Positions 1 through 9,225 of a DNA stretch of 64,000 nt are shown piece after piece. The notes beneath the pieces were generated by a model. It did no database searches. It was not told where the DNA came from and worked only from the letters and a program-made list of their open reading frames with translations. The position numbers and the translations under genes are program-made. How positions within the stretch are numbered: the stretch's first letter is position 1; each line of letters begins with the position of its first letter. Origin of the DNA: Sodalis ligni (GTDB lineage Bacteria; Pseudomonadota; Gammaproteobacteria; Enterobacterales; Enterobacteriaceae). The stretch lies in assembly GCF_016865525.2 (NCBI RefSeq), contig NZ_CP075169.1, forward strand, positions 3,472,337-3,536,336. Direction: 5' to 3'.

Positions 1-2
1 AT

Positions 3-18
3 AGGCAAACGATTTCGT
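3..18 (+). promoter_or_regulatory. PurR operator of purT
   Basis: The 16 bases AGGCAAACGATTTCGT fit the PurR consensus ANGCAANCGNTTNCNT at every defined position. They sit 40 bases before the purT start. PurT belongs to the PurR regulon in E. coli, so purine repression of this gene is the natural reading. The core promoter itself lies partly outside the window. Confidence 0.85.
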
Positions 19-57
19 TTATACTGCGCGCAATTTTTATCAGATCAGGGGAAAAAA

Positions 58-1236
58 ATGGTAACTATCGGAACGGCTTTACGTCCCGGCGCAACCAAAG
101 TCATGCTGTTGGGTTCCGGCGAGCTTGGCAAGGAAGTGGCCATTGAGTGTCAGCGGCTGGGAGTAGAGGTGATTGCCGTCGATCGGTATGCCGATGCGCC
201 TGCGATGCATGTGGCCCATCGTTCCCATGTCATCAATATGCTGGACGGTGACGCGCTTCGCGCGCTCATCGAGCGGGAACAGCCGGATTTTATCGTGCCG
301 GAAATCGAAGCCATCGCCACCGATATGCTGGTAACCCTTGAACAGCTCGGTCATCATGTCGTCCCCTGCGCCCGCGCCACCCGGCTGACCATGAACCGCG
401 AAGGCATACGCCGCCTGGCGGCGGAAACGCTGGCATTGCCCACTTCGCCCTATTGTTTTGCCCAGGATCCCGCGGAGCTTTTACAGGCGGTGGCGACTAT
501 CGGCTTTCCGCTTATTATCAAGCCGGTAATGAGCTCATCCGGCAAGGGACAAAGCCTGGTACGGGATGCCGATACCTTGGACGCCGCCTGGAATTATGCC
601 CAGCTCGGCGGTCGGGCCGGCGGAGGCAAGGTGATTGTGGAGGGGCTGGTGCAGTTCGATTTTGAAATTACCGTGCTGACCATCAGCGCCGTGGACGGCA
701 TTCACTTTTGCGAACCCATCGGCCACCGTCAAGAGGACGGGGATTATCGGGAATCCTGGCAGCCGCAGGCCATGAGTCCATTGGCCTGGCAGCGGGCGCG
801 GGATATCGCGCAAAAAGTGGTGACGTCCCTCGGCGGCTTTGGCCTGTTCGGCGTTGAGCTGTTTGTGCGCGGCGACGAGGTGATTTTCAGCGAAGTCTCA
901 CCCCGACCGCACGATACCGGCATGGTCACCCTGATATCACAGGATTTATCCGAGTTCGCCCTGCATGTACGGGCTTTTCTGGGATTGCCGGTGGGCGGCG
1001 TTAGGCAATACGGTCCGGCGGCCTCGGCGGTGATTCTGCCTGAGCTGGAGAGTGATAACCTGACGTTCAGCGGCCTGGAGCAGGCGCTGTCGGCCGGAGT
1101 ACAAATCAGGCTGTTCGCCAAGCCCGCCATCAGCGGCAAACGCCGTCTGGGCGTGACTCTGGCCATGGCGGATACGGTAGAAGACGCCGTGAGCGCGGCT
1201 AAAGCAGCGGCGGCGGCTATTAACGTGCAGGGGTAG
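58..1236 (+). CDS. purT: Formate-dependent phosphoribosylglycinamide formyltransferase PurT
   Basis: PurT uses formate and ATP to formylate glycinamide ribonucleotide in step three of purine synthesis, a folate-independent alternative to PurN. The 392-residue product equals the E. coli length. The N-terminal part has the pre-ATP-grasp motif [11 protein letters not shown] near residues 17-27. The ATP-grasp core follows, with [17 protein letters not shown] near residues 148-165 and [25 protein letters not shown] near the metal site. The ATG follows a purine-rich GGGGAAAAAA stretch. A PurR box lies upstream and a rho-independent terminator directly downstream, so the gene looks monocistronic. 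Nothing is missing from the family pattern. Confidence 0.97.
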   Translation: MVTIGTALRPGATKVMLLGSGELGKEVAIECQRLGVEVIAVDRYADAPAMHVAHRSHVINMLDGDALRALIEREQPDFIVPEIEAIATDMLVTLEQLGHHVVPCARATRLTMNREGIRRLAAETLALPTSPYCFAQDPAELLQAVATIGFPLIIKPVMSSSGKGQSLVRDADTLDAAWNYAQLGGRAGGGKVIVEGLVQFDFEITVLTISAVDGIHFCEPIGHRQEDGDYRESWQPQAMSPLAWQRARDIAQKVVTSLGGFGLFGVELFVRGDEVIFSEVSPRPHDTGMVTLISQDLSEFALHVRAFLGLPVGGVRQYGPAASAVILPELESDNLTFSGLEQALSAGVQIRLFAKPAISGKRRLGVTLAMADTVEDAVSAAKAAAAAINVQG

Positions 1237-1242
1237 TGAAAC

Positions 1243-1265
1243 AAGGCCCCATTGCAGGGGCCTTT
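1243..1265 (+). terminator. Rho-independent terminator of purT
   Basis: Arms AAGGCCCC and GGGGCCTT close on a six-base loop and run into T residues. The hairpin starts a few bases after the purT stop. The repeat element that follows begins exactly at its T-tract. Confidence 0.8.
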
Positions 1266-1430
1266 GAGCTTGTTGACAAGGTGCCCGGTCGAGACAGGCT
1301 AGCAGATCGTAAACACGCCGTGAACCCGTTCCTGGGGGCTCGATCTGCGCCATCCCTGGCGCGGACGGTTTACTCTTCCGGCAGCCTGTCCCTCCTTACT
1401 ATCGCCGAGTACGTTTGTCAGCAGTCTGAA
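1266..1430. repeat. Dispersed MITE-like element, copy 1
   Basis: This 165-base element is a shorter copy of the one at 6508-6754. The shared parts include the ends, the block AGATCGTAAACACGCCGT and the block CGCGGACGGTTTACTCTT. The ends are imperfect inverted repeats: TTGTTGACAA near the left end faces GCTGACAAAC read inward from the right, both followed by a CTCGG/CCCGG block. It lacks a recognisable coding sequence. The left flank TGCAGGGGCCTTT (1253-1265) is nearly repeated at the right as TGAAGGAGCCTTT (1440-1452), 11 of 13 matching, which would fit an old target duplication. Confidence 0.65.
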
Positions 1431-1456
1431 AGTCTTCCTTGAAGGAGCCTTTGTTA

Positions 1457-2098
1457 TTACGCTTTAGCGCCGGCGACCGCTTCTTTCGCCAGTTCGGTGA
1501 TGCGCGCGTAGTCGCCCGCTTCCAGCGCGTCGTTGGGCACCAGCCAGGAGCCGCCGATGCACAGCACGCTTTTCAGCGCCAGGTAATCACGGTAGTTCTT
1601 GGGTGAAATCCCGCCGGTGGGGCAGAAACGGATCTGGGAGAAGGGTCCGGCGATGGCTTGCAGCGCTTTCACGCCGCCGTTGGCTTCAGCCGGGAAGAAC
1701 TTGAACTCCCGTAAACCATATTCCATACCCAGCATCAGTTCGGACACGGTGGCGATCCCCGGAATCAGCGGGATGTTGCCTTCAGTGGCGGCTTTCAGCA
1801 GCGGCTCGGTTACCCCGGGGCTGATGATAAACTGCGCGCCGGCGGCGGTCACTTCGGCCAATTGCTGAACATTGGTAACGGTGCCGGCGCCGACGATGGC
1901 TTCCGGCACTTCTTTGGCAATGGCGCGAATGGCATCGATGGCGCACGGGGTGCGCAGGGTCACTTCCAGCACCCGAACGCCGCCGGCCACCAGCGCTTTC
2001 GCCAACGGTACCGCCTGTTCCAGCTTATTGATAACAATAACCGGCACAACCGGACCCGCTGTCAGGATGCTTTCCGCGCTTGTTTTCCAATTCTTCAT
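1457..2098 (-). CDS. eda: KDPG/KHG aldolase Eda
   Basis: Eda cleaves 2-keto-3-deoxy-6-phosphogluconate to pyruvate and glyceraldehyde 3-phosphate, the last step of the Entner-Doudoroff and hexuronate routes. The product is 213 residues from the ATG at 2098, the usual length. Glu45 and Arg49 are present (LEVTLR) and the Schiff-base lysine lies in [12 protein letters not shown] near residue 133. The start is fixed by homology and by GGAGA eight bases upstream; an upstream in-frame start would add 11 unlikely residues. The gene follows zwf on the same strand after 48 bases. The edd gene that separates them in E. coli is absent. Confidence 0.96.
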   Translation of the reverse strand: MKNWKTSAESILTAGPVVPVIVINKLEQAVPLAKALVAGGVRVLEVTLRTPCAIDAIRAIAKEVPEAIVGAGTVTNVQQLAEVTAAGAQFIISPGVTEPLLKAATEGNIPLIPGIATVSELMLGMEYGLREFKFFPAEANGGVKALQAIAGPFSQIRFCPTGGISPKNYRDYLALKSVLCIGGSWLVPNDALEAGDYARITELAKEAVAGAKA

Positions 2099-2146
2099 TA
2101 CTTGGTGTCTCCAGTCTTGCCTGTTAGGCAAAGGGTATAAGTTAAC

Positions 2147-3622
2147 TTATTCGAATTCATTCCAGGAGCGGCCGTCACGGGTTATCATGGCCACCGAGGC
2201 CACCGGCCCCCAAGTGCCCGCCTGATAAGGTTTCGGCGCGTCATTGTCCGACTCCCAGGCTTCCATGATGGAGTCCACCCATGTCCACGCCGCCTCAACC
2301 TCATCGCGGCGAACAAACAGCGCCTGGATGCCGCGCATGGTTTCCAGCAGCAGCCGCTCATAGGCGTCCGCCAGATGCTCCTGGTTGAAGGTTTCCGTAA
2401 AGCTCAAATCCAGTTTGGTGGTTTGCAGGCGATGCTTGTGATCAAGACCAGGGACTTTATTAAGGATCTGAATATCCATCCCTTCGTCCGGCTGTAGACG
2501 GATGGTCAGCTTGTTTTGCGGCAGCTGTTGATAGGAGTCGCGGAACAGATTGAGCGCCGGATTCTTAAAGTAGATCACCACTTCGGAACATTTGGTGGGC
2601 AGGCGTTTACCGGTGCGCAGGTAAAAAGGAACCCCCGCCCAGCGCCAGTTGTCGATATCCACTCGGATTGAAACAAAGGTTTCGGTATGGCTGGCCTTGT
2701 TGGCGCCCTCTTCTTCCAGGTAACCCGGTACTTTCTTACCCTGGACAAACCCGGCGGTATATTGTCCCCGTACGGTGGTGTCGCGCACATTGGTATGATC
2801 AATGGGCCGCAGGGAGCGCAGTACCTTCACTTTTTCGTCGCGGATGCGATCGGTGGTTAAATCCGACGGCGGCGACATGGCAATCATGGTCAGAATCTGC
2901 AGCAAATGGCTTTGAATCATGTCGCGCATCTGGCCGGCTTTATCAAAATATCCCCAGCGCCCTTCAATGCCCACTTCTTCGGCCACGGTTATCTGCACAT
3001 GATCAATGGTGCGATTATCCCAGTTGCTGGCGAACAAGGAGTTGGCGAAACGCAGCGCCAACAGATTCAACACGGTTTCTTTACCGAGATAATGGTCGAT
3101 GCGATAGACCTGGCACTCTTTGAAATACTTCGCCACCTGATCGTTAATGACCTGAGAAGAGGCTAAATCGGTACCCAGGGGTTTTTCCATGACGACCCGA
3201 CTCGGCTCTTTGTTCAGCCCGGCTTCTCCCAAACCCTGGCAAATGGCGCCGAATGTATTGGGCGGCATGGCAAAGTAGTTGATGGTAACACGGTTTTCCT
3301 GGTCGAGCTTTTCCCCCAGGCGGGTGAAATGTTTGGTTTCGTTTACATCGAGATTACAAAAATCCAGGCGCGCGCTGAGCGTCTTCCAGAGCTTTTCGTC
3401 GATAGTCTCTTTCATGAAGGTTTCCAGCGCTTCGCGTACCACCTTGGTATAAGCTTTCACGTCCCAATCGGCACGGCCTACCCCGATGATACGGGTATCG
3501 GGGTTTATGGATCCGGCTTTCTCCAACTGATACAACGAAGGCAGCAGTTTTCTCCGGGCCAAATCGCCCTTTGTGCCGAAAATCACCAGATCGCATGCCT
3601 GGGCAATGGATGTTAACGCCAT
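2147..3622 (-). CDS. zwf: Glucose-6-phosphate 1-dehydrogenase
   Basis: Zwf oxidises glucose 6-phosphate to 6-phosphogluconolactone with NADP+ and feeds the pentose phosphate and Entner-Doudoroff pathways. The 491 residues match the E. coli length exactly. Visible hallmarks are the nucleotide-binding start DLVIFGTKGDLARRKLLPSL and the catalytic-site motif RIDHYLGKE near residue 180. It heads a short unit with eda and is divergent from hexR. A consensus HexR operator lies 25 bases upstream of its start, so repression by HexR relieved by KDPG is the expected control. Confidence 0.98.
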   Translation of the reverse strand: MALTSIAQACDLVIFGTKGDLARRKLLPSLYQLEKAGSINPDTRIIGVGRADWDVKAYTKVVREALETFMKETIDEKLWKTLSARLDFCNLDVNETKHFTRLGEKLDQENRVTINYFAMPPNTFGAICQGLGEAGLNKEPSRVVMEKPLGTDLASSQVINDQVAKYFKECQVYRIDHYLGKETVLNLLALRFANSLFASNWDNRTIDHVQITVAEEVGIEGRWGYFDKAGQMRDMIQSHLLQILTMIAMSPPSDLTTDRIRDEKVKVLRSLRPIDHTNVRDTTVRGQYTAGFVQGKKVPGYLEEEGANKASHTETFVSIRVDIDNWRWAGVPFYLRTGKRLPTKCSEVVIYFKNPALNLFRDSYQQLPQNKLTIRLQPDEGMDIQILNKVPGLDHKHRLQTTKLDLSFTETFNQEHLADAYERLLLETMRGIQALFVRRDEVEAAWTWVDSIMEAWESDNDAPKPYQAGTWGPVASVAMITRDGRSWNEFE

Positions 3623-3646
3623 GTTCCTCTCCTCGTGCAGGATGTT

Positions 3647-3661
3647 TGTAATTTTATTACA
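3647..3661. promoter_or_regulatory. HexR operator, zwf side
   Basis: TGTAATTTTATTACA is a palindrome (arms TGTAAT/ATTACA) and fits the known HexR box TGTAATTAAATTACA apart from the centre. It lies 25 bases before the zwf start, in the 323-base zwf-hexR intergenic region. Confidence 0.85.
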
Positions 3662-3757
3662 TTTAAAAGGTTTTTGACGCCAACCAGTAAATCACCAGAA
3701 AAATCCCCAATAAATCACATTTTTCAGCATGCCACATCTTACTTACCGCAAACAAAA

Positions 3758-3791
3758 TGTAATTTACAAACAATAATGTCAATATATTACA
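3758..3791. promoter_or_regulatory. Additional HexR-like sites, hexR side
   Basis: TGTCAATATATTACA at 3777-3791 matches the HexR consensus at 12 of 15 positions. A shorter TGTAATTTACA lies at 3758-3768. Their place between the divergent genes suggests autoregulation of hexR. The rest of the intergenic region is AT-rich promoter-type DNA with no gene. Confidence 0.55.
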
Positions 3792-3945
3792 CTTTTGAAA
3801 GTTAGACACGGGTCATAGTCTGGTAAAAAACTCGTTGTGTTCGCCGGATTAGCTGCCTTTGCCTTCCGGCTCGTAGTATATTTCATCAAATCGGTAATGA
3901 TTTCTCCTTTGTGTGAAATCGGTTAAAACCATGAGCAATTCACTT

Positions 3946-4815
3946 ATGAACATGCTGGAAAAGATTAATAGCCATATGGAGTTGCTGAGTAAGTCTGAAC
4001 GTAAAGTGGCGGAAGTCATCCTCGCCACGCCCCAGACCGCTATCCATTCCAGTATCGCCATTCTGGCCCGGATGGCCGAAGTCAGTGAGCCCACAGTCAA
4101 CCGTTTTTGTCGTCGTTTGGATACTAAGGGTTATCCTGATTTTAAATTACAGCTTGCTCAGAGTTTGGCTAATGGTACACCTTATGTAAACCGTAATGTG
4201 GATGAAGACGACAGCGTCGATTCCTATACGCTGAAAATTTTCGAATCCACCATGGCCAGTTTGGAGCAGGTAAAAACCCGGTTGGATATCGCCGCCATCA
4301 ACCGGGCGGTGGATTTGCTCACCCAGGCCAAAAAAATCTCCTTCTTCGGCTTGGGGGCTTCCGCCGCGGTGGCGCATGATGCGATGAACAAATTTTTCCG
4401 CTTCAATATCCCCATTGTCTATTCCGAGGATATTGTTATGCAGCGCATGAGTTGCATGAATTCCAGCGAAGGGGATGTGGTGGTGCTGATATCCCATACC
4501 GGCAGAACCAAAATGCTGGTGGACCTGGCGCAGCTGGCGCGCGAGAATGATGCAACCGTTATCGCGGTAACCTCGCCTTATTCGCCGCTGGCTCGTGAAG
4601 CTTCTTTGACGCTGGCCCTGGATGTGCCCGAGGATACCGATGTCTTCATGCCCATGATATCGCGTATCGCGCAATTAACGCTGATAGACGTTCTGGCCAC
4701 CGGCTTTACCTTGCGCCGCGGGGCCAAATTCAGGGATAACCTGAAGCGGGTCAAGGAGGCCCTTAAGGAATCACGCTTTGATAAGGTAGACTCAGCAGCA
4801 TATAAATTTGATTGA
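3946..4815 (+). CDS. hexR: HexR, RpiR-family transcriptional repressor
   Basis: HexR represses zwf, eda and other sugar-catabolic genes and releases DNA on binding KDPG. From the ATG at 3946 the product is 289 residues, the E. coli length. An N-terminal helix-turn-helix (MAEVSEPTVNRFCRRLDTKGYPDF) is followed by a SIS sugar-phosphate domain with FFGLGASAAVAHDAMNKFFR and LISHTGRTK. An in-frame ATG at 3931 and a GTG at 3913 are alternatives, since no start has a strong ribosome site; I chose 3946 by family length. It is divergent from zwf and upstream of pykA. Confidence 0.95.
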   Translation: MNMLEKINSHMELLSKSERKVAEVILATPQTAIHSSIAILARMAEVSEPTVNRFCRRLDTKGYPDFKLQLAQSLANGTPYVNRNVDEDDSVDSYTLKIFESTMASLEQVKTRLDIAAINRAVDLLTQAKKISFFGLGASAAVAHDAMNKFFRFNIPIVYSEDIVMQRMSCMNSSEGDVVVLISHTGRTKMLVDLAQLARENDATVIAVTSPYSPLAREASLTLALDVPEDTDVFMPMISRIAQLTLIDVLATGFTLRRGAKFRDNLKRVKEALKESRFDKVDSAAYKFD

Positions 4816-5013
4816 TACGGTATTATATGAAAAATAACCTCTCACTGGGGTACGAAAAAGCTACGGAAAGAGCTTTGTATGCCACTAAGACGAGGAATGC
4901 TTTAACACAGCCGAATCAGTTTCATCCGCAGTCGAGAACAAACCATGACCGCGATGAAATGATGATACGACGTTTTTGCTACACCAATAATGTCCAAGTC
5001 AACGGAGTTATCT

Positions 5014-6455
5014 ATGTCCAGACGGCTCAGAAGAACCAAAATTGTAACCACGCTGGGGCCAGCCACCGATCGTGACAATAATCTTGAAAAAGTTATTGCT
5101 GCCGGCGCCAATGTGGTTCGCCTTAATTTTTCCCACGGGACTGCTGAAGATCACCTGATCCGGGCCAATAAGGTACGCGAGATTGCGGCAAAACTGGGAC
5201 GGCATGTGGCGATCCTGGGTGATTTACAGGGGCCAAAAATCCGCGTATCTACCTTCCGGGAAGGCAAAGTGTTCTTGAGCCTGGGGGACAAGTTCATACT
5301 TGACGCCAATCTGGGCAAGGGTGAAGGCGATAGGGAAAGAGTCGGTATCGATTATAAGGGGCTGCCCGCCGATGTGGTGCCCGGCGACGTTCTGCTGCTT
5401 GATGACGGGCGGGTACAGCTGAAAGTGCTGGAAGTCATCGGTACGCAGGTGTTTACCGAGGTCACCGTGGGCGGCCCGTTGTCCAATAACAAGGGCATCA
5501 ATAAGATGGGCGGCGGGTTGTCGGCCCCGGCCCTGACTGAAAAAGACAAACTCGATATTCTTACCGCCGCGAAAATCGGCGTGGATTATCTGGCGGTTTC
5601 CTTTCCGCGTACCGGTGAAGACTTGAACTACGCTCGCCGCCTGGCCCGCGATGCCGGCTGTAACGCCAAGATTGTCTCCAAGGTGGAACGCGCCGAAGCG
5701 GTGGCCAGCGACGAAGCCATGGACGATATTATCCTGGCTTCCGATGTGGTCATGGTGGCGCGCGGCGATCTGGGGGTGGAAATCGGCGATCCGGAACTGG
5801 TAGGTATCCAGAAAAATTGATCCGCCGCGCCCGTAAACTGAATCGCGCGGTGATAACCGCCACTCAGATGATGGAATCGATGATTACCAACCCGATGCCC
5901 ACGCGCGCTGAGGTGATGGATGTGGCGAACGCGGTGCTGGACGGGACCGATGCGGTGATGTTATCCGCCGAGACCGCCGCCGGCCAGTACCCGGCGGAAA
6001 CCGTGGCCGCCATGGCCCGGGTATGCCTTGGCGCCGAAAAAATCCCCAGCATCAATGTGTCGAAGCACCGCCTGGACGTACAGTTCGACAACATCGAAGA
6101 AGCTATTGCCATGTCCAGCATGTATGCCGCCAATCACCTGAAAGGGGTGAGCGCCATTATTACGCTGACGGAATCCGGCCGCACACCGCTGATGATGTCC
6201 CGTATCAGCTCAGGTTTGCCGATCTTCGCTCTGTCCCGTCATGAACATACGCTGAACCTCACGGCGCTGTACCGCGGGGTAACGCCGGTCTATTTCAACA
6301 GCGACGGCGAAGGGGTGTTCGCGGCCACCGAGGCGGCTAATTTGCTGCGGGATAAGGGCTTTTTGATGTCGGGGGACTTGGTGATTGTTACCCAAGGGGA
6401 TGTCATGAGTACCGTTGGCACCACTAATACCAGCCGGATCCTGCGGGTGGAGTAA
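5014..6455 (+). pseudogene. pykA: Pyruvate kinase II, interrupted by one frameshift
   Basis: PykA converts phosphoenolpyruvate and ADP to pyruvate and ATP. The first frame (5014-5819) covers the N-terminal barrel and B domain, ending [21 protein letters not shown] then stop. The second frame resumes at once with [21 protein letters not shown] and runs to 6455. One extra A in the A5 run near 5811-5815 would restore a 480-residue protein of exactly the family length, with every other motif intact. The start [16 protein letters not shown] matches E. coli. Whether this is a real mutation or a read error cannot be decided here; the perfect conservation on both sides favours an error or a very recent lesion. 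Confidence 0.9.
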
Positions 6456-6490
6456 CCCGCCCAGGCGACCGTTGCGTCAATACAGGAAAA

Positions 6491-6507
6491 GCCGGCCATC
6501 AGCCGGC
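6491..6507 (+). terminator. Hairpin of the pykA terminator, cut off from its T-tract
   Basis: GCCGGC, CATCA, GCCGGC forms a stem and loop 35 bases after the pykA stop. The T-rich tail that should follow is instead found 250 bases on, at 6767-6775, behind a second copy of CCATCAGCCGGC. The repeat at 6508-6754 has split the terminator. Confidence 0.6.
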
Positions 6508-6754
6508 GAGCTTGTTGACAAAGTGCTCGGTCGGGGCAAACTACCAGATCGTAAACACGCCGTAAATACCTCCTTGTAGGCTCGATCCGCGCGATTACGG
6601 CTACCCTCCCTGGTAGCCGCCCTTCGGGCCAACGCCTGACGGCATTGTTCCAAAACGCTCCGGGCGTTTTGGTCCATGGCGCGGACGGTTTACTCTTCTG
6701 GCAGCCTGCCCCTCCTTATTGACTCCGAGTATGTTTGTCAGCAATCTGAACCGA
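6508..6754. repeat. Dispersed MITE-like element, copy 2
   Basis: This element of about 247 bases matches copy 1 at 1266-1430 along both halves. It carries about 80 extra central bases, roughly 6576-6672, that include hairpins such as CCAAAACGCTCCGGGCGTTTTGG. Its ends form imperfect inverted repeats, TTGTTGACAAA facing TTGCTGACAAA. It is flanked by a perfect 12-base direct repeat CCATCAGCCGGC (6496-6507 and 6755-6766). Short open frames inside are not conserved between the two copies, so I read it as non-coding. Confidence 0.75.
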
Positions 6755-6797
6755 CCATCAGCCGGCTTTATTTTGCCCCATTGCCGCGGCGGCGGGA

Positions 6798-7754
6798 CTA
6801 GCGCTTATAGGGATCCGGGTCGCCGGGTTTGCGGGTTTTGAGTAATTTCAGGATCCAGGCGTACTGTTCCGGGTTCGGCCGAACCAGCATTTCAACTTCT
6901 TCATTCATGCGGCGGGCGATATCATGATCGCTAGCATCGGCGATATCGTCCATCGGCGGTCGAATGTGGATATGCAGCTCTCCGGTCTTGCTGTTGTATA
7001 CCGGAAAGAGCGGAATCACCGCCGCCCGGCATATCTTCATCATGCGGCCGATGGCCGGCAGCGTGGCTTTATAGGTGGCGAAAAAATCCACAAATTCGCT
7101 GTGTTCGGCGCCATGATCCTGATCGGGCAGATAATAGCCCCAATAGCCATGGCGTATGGAGAAGATGAACGGTTTTATACCGTCGTTACGGGCGTGCATG
7201 CGACCGCCGAAACGGCGGCGTACCCGGTTCCACATATAGTCCACCAGTTCGTTGCGCTGATTGTGGAACATCGCCGAGACCTTTTGGCCGGTTGAGGACA
7301 TGAGAATGGCCGGGACATCCACCGCCCAGCCGTGCGGCACCAGAAAGATGATATTGCGCTGCTGCGCCTGTGCTGCCTCGATGACGTCCCTACCGTGCCA
7401 AATGACTTTTTTTTGCAGCCGTTCCGGGCTGCGGCAGGCCAGCTCGGCCAGCAGCACCGTGGATTGCGGCACCAGGGCGAACATGTCGTCGATGATGGTT
7501 TCCCGCCGGTCATCGGTAAGTTCCGGCAGGCAGTAGCGCAGGTTAACCCGCGCGCGATGGCGGGCGCCCTTGGAGAACCGCCCTACCAGGCGTCCCATGG
7601 CGCCCAACATCGGATCCCGCAAGCGGGCCGGGACAAATGCCGCGCCGGTAATCAAGGCGATGACGCACCAGACGCCCCAGTAACGGGGCAAGAAAAATTC
7701 CCTCTTGAACTCGGGGACAAATTCCACCACGTTGGTTTTATTATTCTTTTCCAT
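6798..7754 (-). CDS. lpxM: Lipid A myristoyltransferase LpxM
   Basis: LpxM adds the final secondary acyl chain to Kdo2-lipid A at the inner face of the inner membrane. From the ATG at 7754 the product is 318 residues. An N-terminal hydrophobic segment near residues 22-40 (YWGVWCVIALITGAAFV) anchors it. The acyltransferase HX4D motif is present as HGWAVD, and later family blocks such as HNQRNELVDY and YYLPDQDHG are intact. A longer open frame upstream adds 21 residues unlike the family. It is convergent with pykA. Confidence 0.94.
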   Translation of the reverse strand: MEKNNKTNVVEFVPEFKREFFLPRYWGVWCVIALITGAAFVPARLRDPMLGAMGRLVGRFSKGARHRARVNLRYCLPELTDDRRETIIDDMFALVPQSTVLLAELACRSPERLQKKVIWHGRDVIEAAQAQQRNIIFLVPHGWAVDVPAILMSSTGQKVSAMFHNQRNELVDYMWNRVRRRFGGRMHARNDGIKPFIFSIRHGYWGYYLPDQDHGAEHSEFVDFFATYKATLPAIGRMMKICRAAVIPLFPVYNSKTGELHIHIRPPMDDIADASDHDIARRMNEEVEMLVRPNPEQYAWILKLLKTRKPGDPDPYKR

Positions 7755-7844
7755 GCAAATCTCAACTGTCTTTTGTCTACTGTCGATTGCCTGAGGGTGC
7801 CAGCCTCTTCTTCCCATTTACGCCGCTCGGTTAATAAACATCAT

Positions 7845-7873
7845 AAGGCAACCAATGACTTGTCGGTTGCCCT
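7845..7873 (-). terminator. Hairpin after mepM
   Basis: GGCAACC and GGTTGCC pair across an 11-base loop just downstream of the mepM stop on the minus strand. The following tract is only weakly T-rich, so termination strength is uncertain. Confidence 0.45.
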
Positions 7874-7884
7874 AAGATACCATA

Positions 7885-9213
7885 TCAATCGAATTGCAGC
7901 TGCGGCATTGCTTCCCTGACCTGCGCCAGATAGTCGAGCCGATCCTTGCCGGTCAACCCTTCGGTGCGGGGCAGCTTGGCCGTTAACGGATTCACAGCCT
8001 GCTGGTTTATCCAGATTTCATAGTGCAGGTGAGGACCGGTGGAACGGCCGGTATTGCCGGACAAGGCGATGCGATCGCCGCGTTTCACCTGTTGCCCCGG
8101 CTTCACCAACAGTTTTTTCAAATGCATATAGCGGGTCATGTATTGCCGGCCATGGCGGATGGTCACATAGTTGCCCGCCCCGCTGCCGTTTTTACTCTCA
8201 ACCACTTCGCCGTCGCCCACCGCCAACACCGGCGTGCCCACCGGCATGGCGAAATCCACGCCGCGATGGGGGGCGATATGACCGGTAACCGGATTCAGGC
8301 GCCGGGGACTGAAATTGGACGATACCCGGAATTGCTTGACGGTGGGAAAACGCATAAAGCCCTGCGCCAGCCCGGCGCCGACCCGGTTGTAAAACTCTCC
8401 GTCGCTGGCGCGGAACGCATAAACATCCTTGTCGCCGGTGCGCAGGCGCACCCCGATCAATTCGCTCTGTTCGCTGCGGCCGTTAAGCATTTCCCTCGAT
8501 GTCAGCACCGCGAACCGATCGCCCTGCTGTAGCTTACGGAAATCAAGCTGCCACTGCAGCGCTTTGATAACCGAATTGATTTCCGGGCCGGACAGGCCGG
8601 CGGCGCGCGCGCTGGTGACGAAGCTGCCGTCCACGGTGCCGGTCAGCATGGCATTGCTCCATTCGCCGGCCTGATTGGCCACGCTCTCCTTGAAACCGCC
8701 GTCGAGGCGATCGTAGGTATGGGTTTCCCGGCGCGACATCTCCCAGCTCAGGCGCTGCAGCTCGCCGCCGCCATCCAGCGTCCAGGAGATTTTCTGGCCT
8801 ATCTTCAGATTGCGCAACTGGGGAAACCGCTGGGCCAGCAGCGAAACATCCGACATATCGATGCCGTATTGGGTCAATATGCTGCCCAAGGTATCGCCGG
8901 TGGAAACGACATATTCATGCACCCCGGTTTCGCCGGCGACTTTTTCGTCAAGATCGTCGGCAAGGGGAACATCGTCGTCGTTATCGGCGGGGGACTGATC
9001 AATGGGTTCGCTGGCTTCCGGCGCCAGGTCACGCGCGGGCTGTGCTCCCGCCGGCACGGTGCGGCTGGTGGAGGGTCCCATAACGGGAGAGTAGACATAA
9101 GGCCGCCATACGGCCACGGCCAGAGTGATGACGGTTAATGACCCCAACATCACGCGATGGGGTCTTGGCAGATTGTTATACGCCAGCGTAATAGAACGAA
9201 CGAACTGCTGCAC
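7885..9213 (-). CDS. mepM: Murein DD-endopeptidase MepM
   Basis: MepM cleaves peptide cross-links in the cell wall to allow growth. The 442-residue product has one N-terminal membrane segment (about residues 22-36), then a LysM-like region near residues 95-140 (EYVVSTGDTLGSILTQYG). The C-terminal M23 zinc peptidase domain has its ligands in HRGVDFA and the HLHYEIW motif. It starts 12 bases after the znuA stop on the same strand, an arrangement also found in E. coli, so it is probably co-transcribed with znuA at least in part. Confidence 0.95.
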   Translation of the reverse strand: MQQFVRSITLAYNNLPRPHRVMLGSLTVITLAVAVWRPYVYSPVMGPSTSRTVPAGAQPARDLAPEASEPIDQSPADNDDDVPLADDLDEKVAGETGVHEYVVSTGDTLGSILTQYGIDMSDVSLLAQRFPQLRNLKIGQKISWTLDGGGELQRLSWEMSRRETHTYDRLDGGFKESVANQAGEWSNAMLTGTVDGSFVTSARAAGLSGPEINSVIKALQWQLDFRKLQQGDRFAVLTSREMLNGRSEQSELIGVRLRTGDKDVYAFRASDGEFYNRVGAGLAQGFMRFPTVKQFRVSSNFSPRRLNPVTGHIAPHRGVDFAMPVGTPVLAVGDGEVVESKNGSGAGNYVTIRHGRQYMTRYMHLKKLLVKPGQQVKRGDRIALSGNTGRSTGPHLHYEIWINQQAVNPLTAKLPRTEGLTGKDRLDYLAQVREAMPQLQFD

Positions 9214-9225
9214 CGATTCCTATCC

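Noticed and set aside
6477..6677. Peptide genes inside the MITE-like element
   Set aside because: Frames are not conserved between the two copies.
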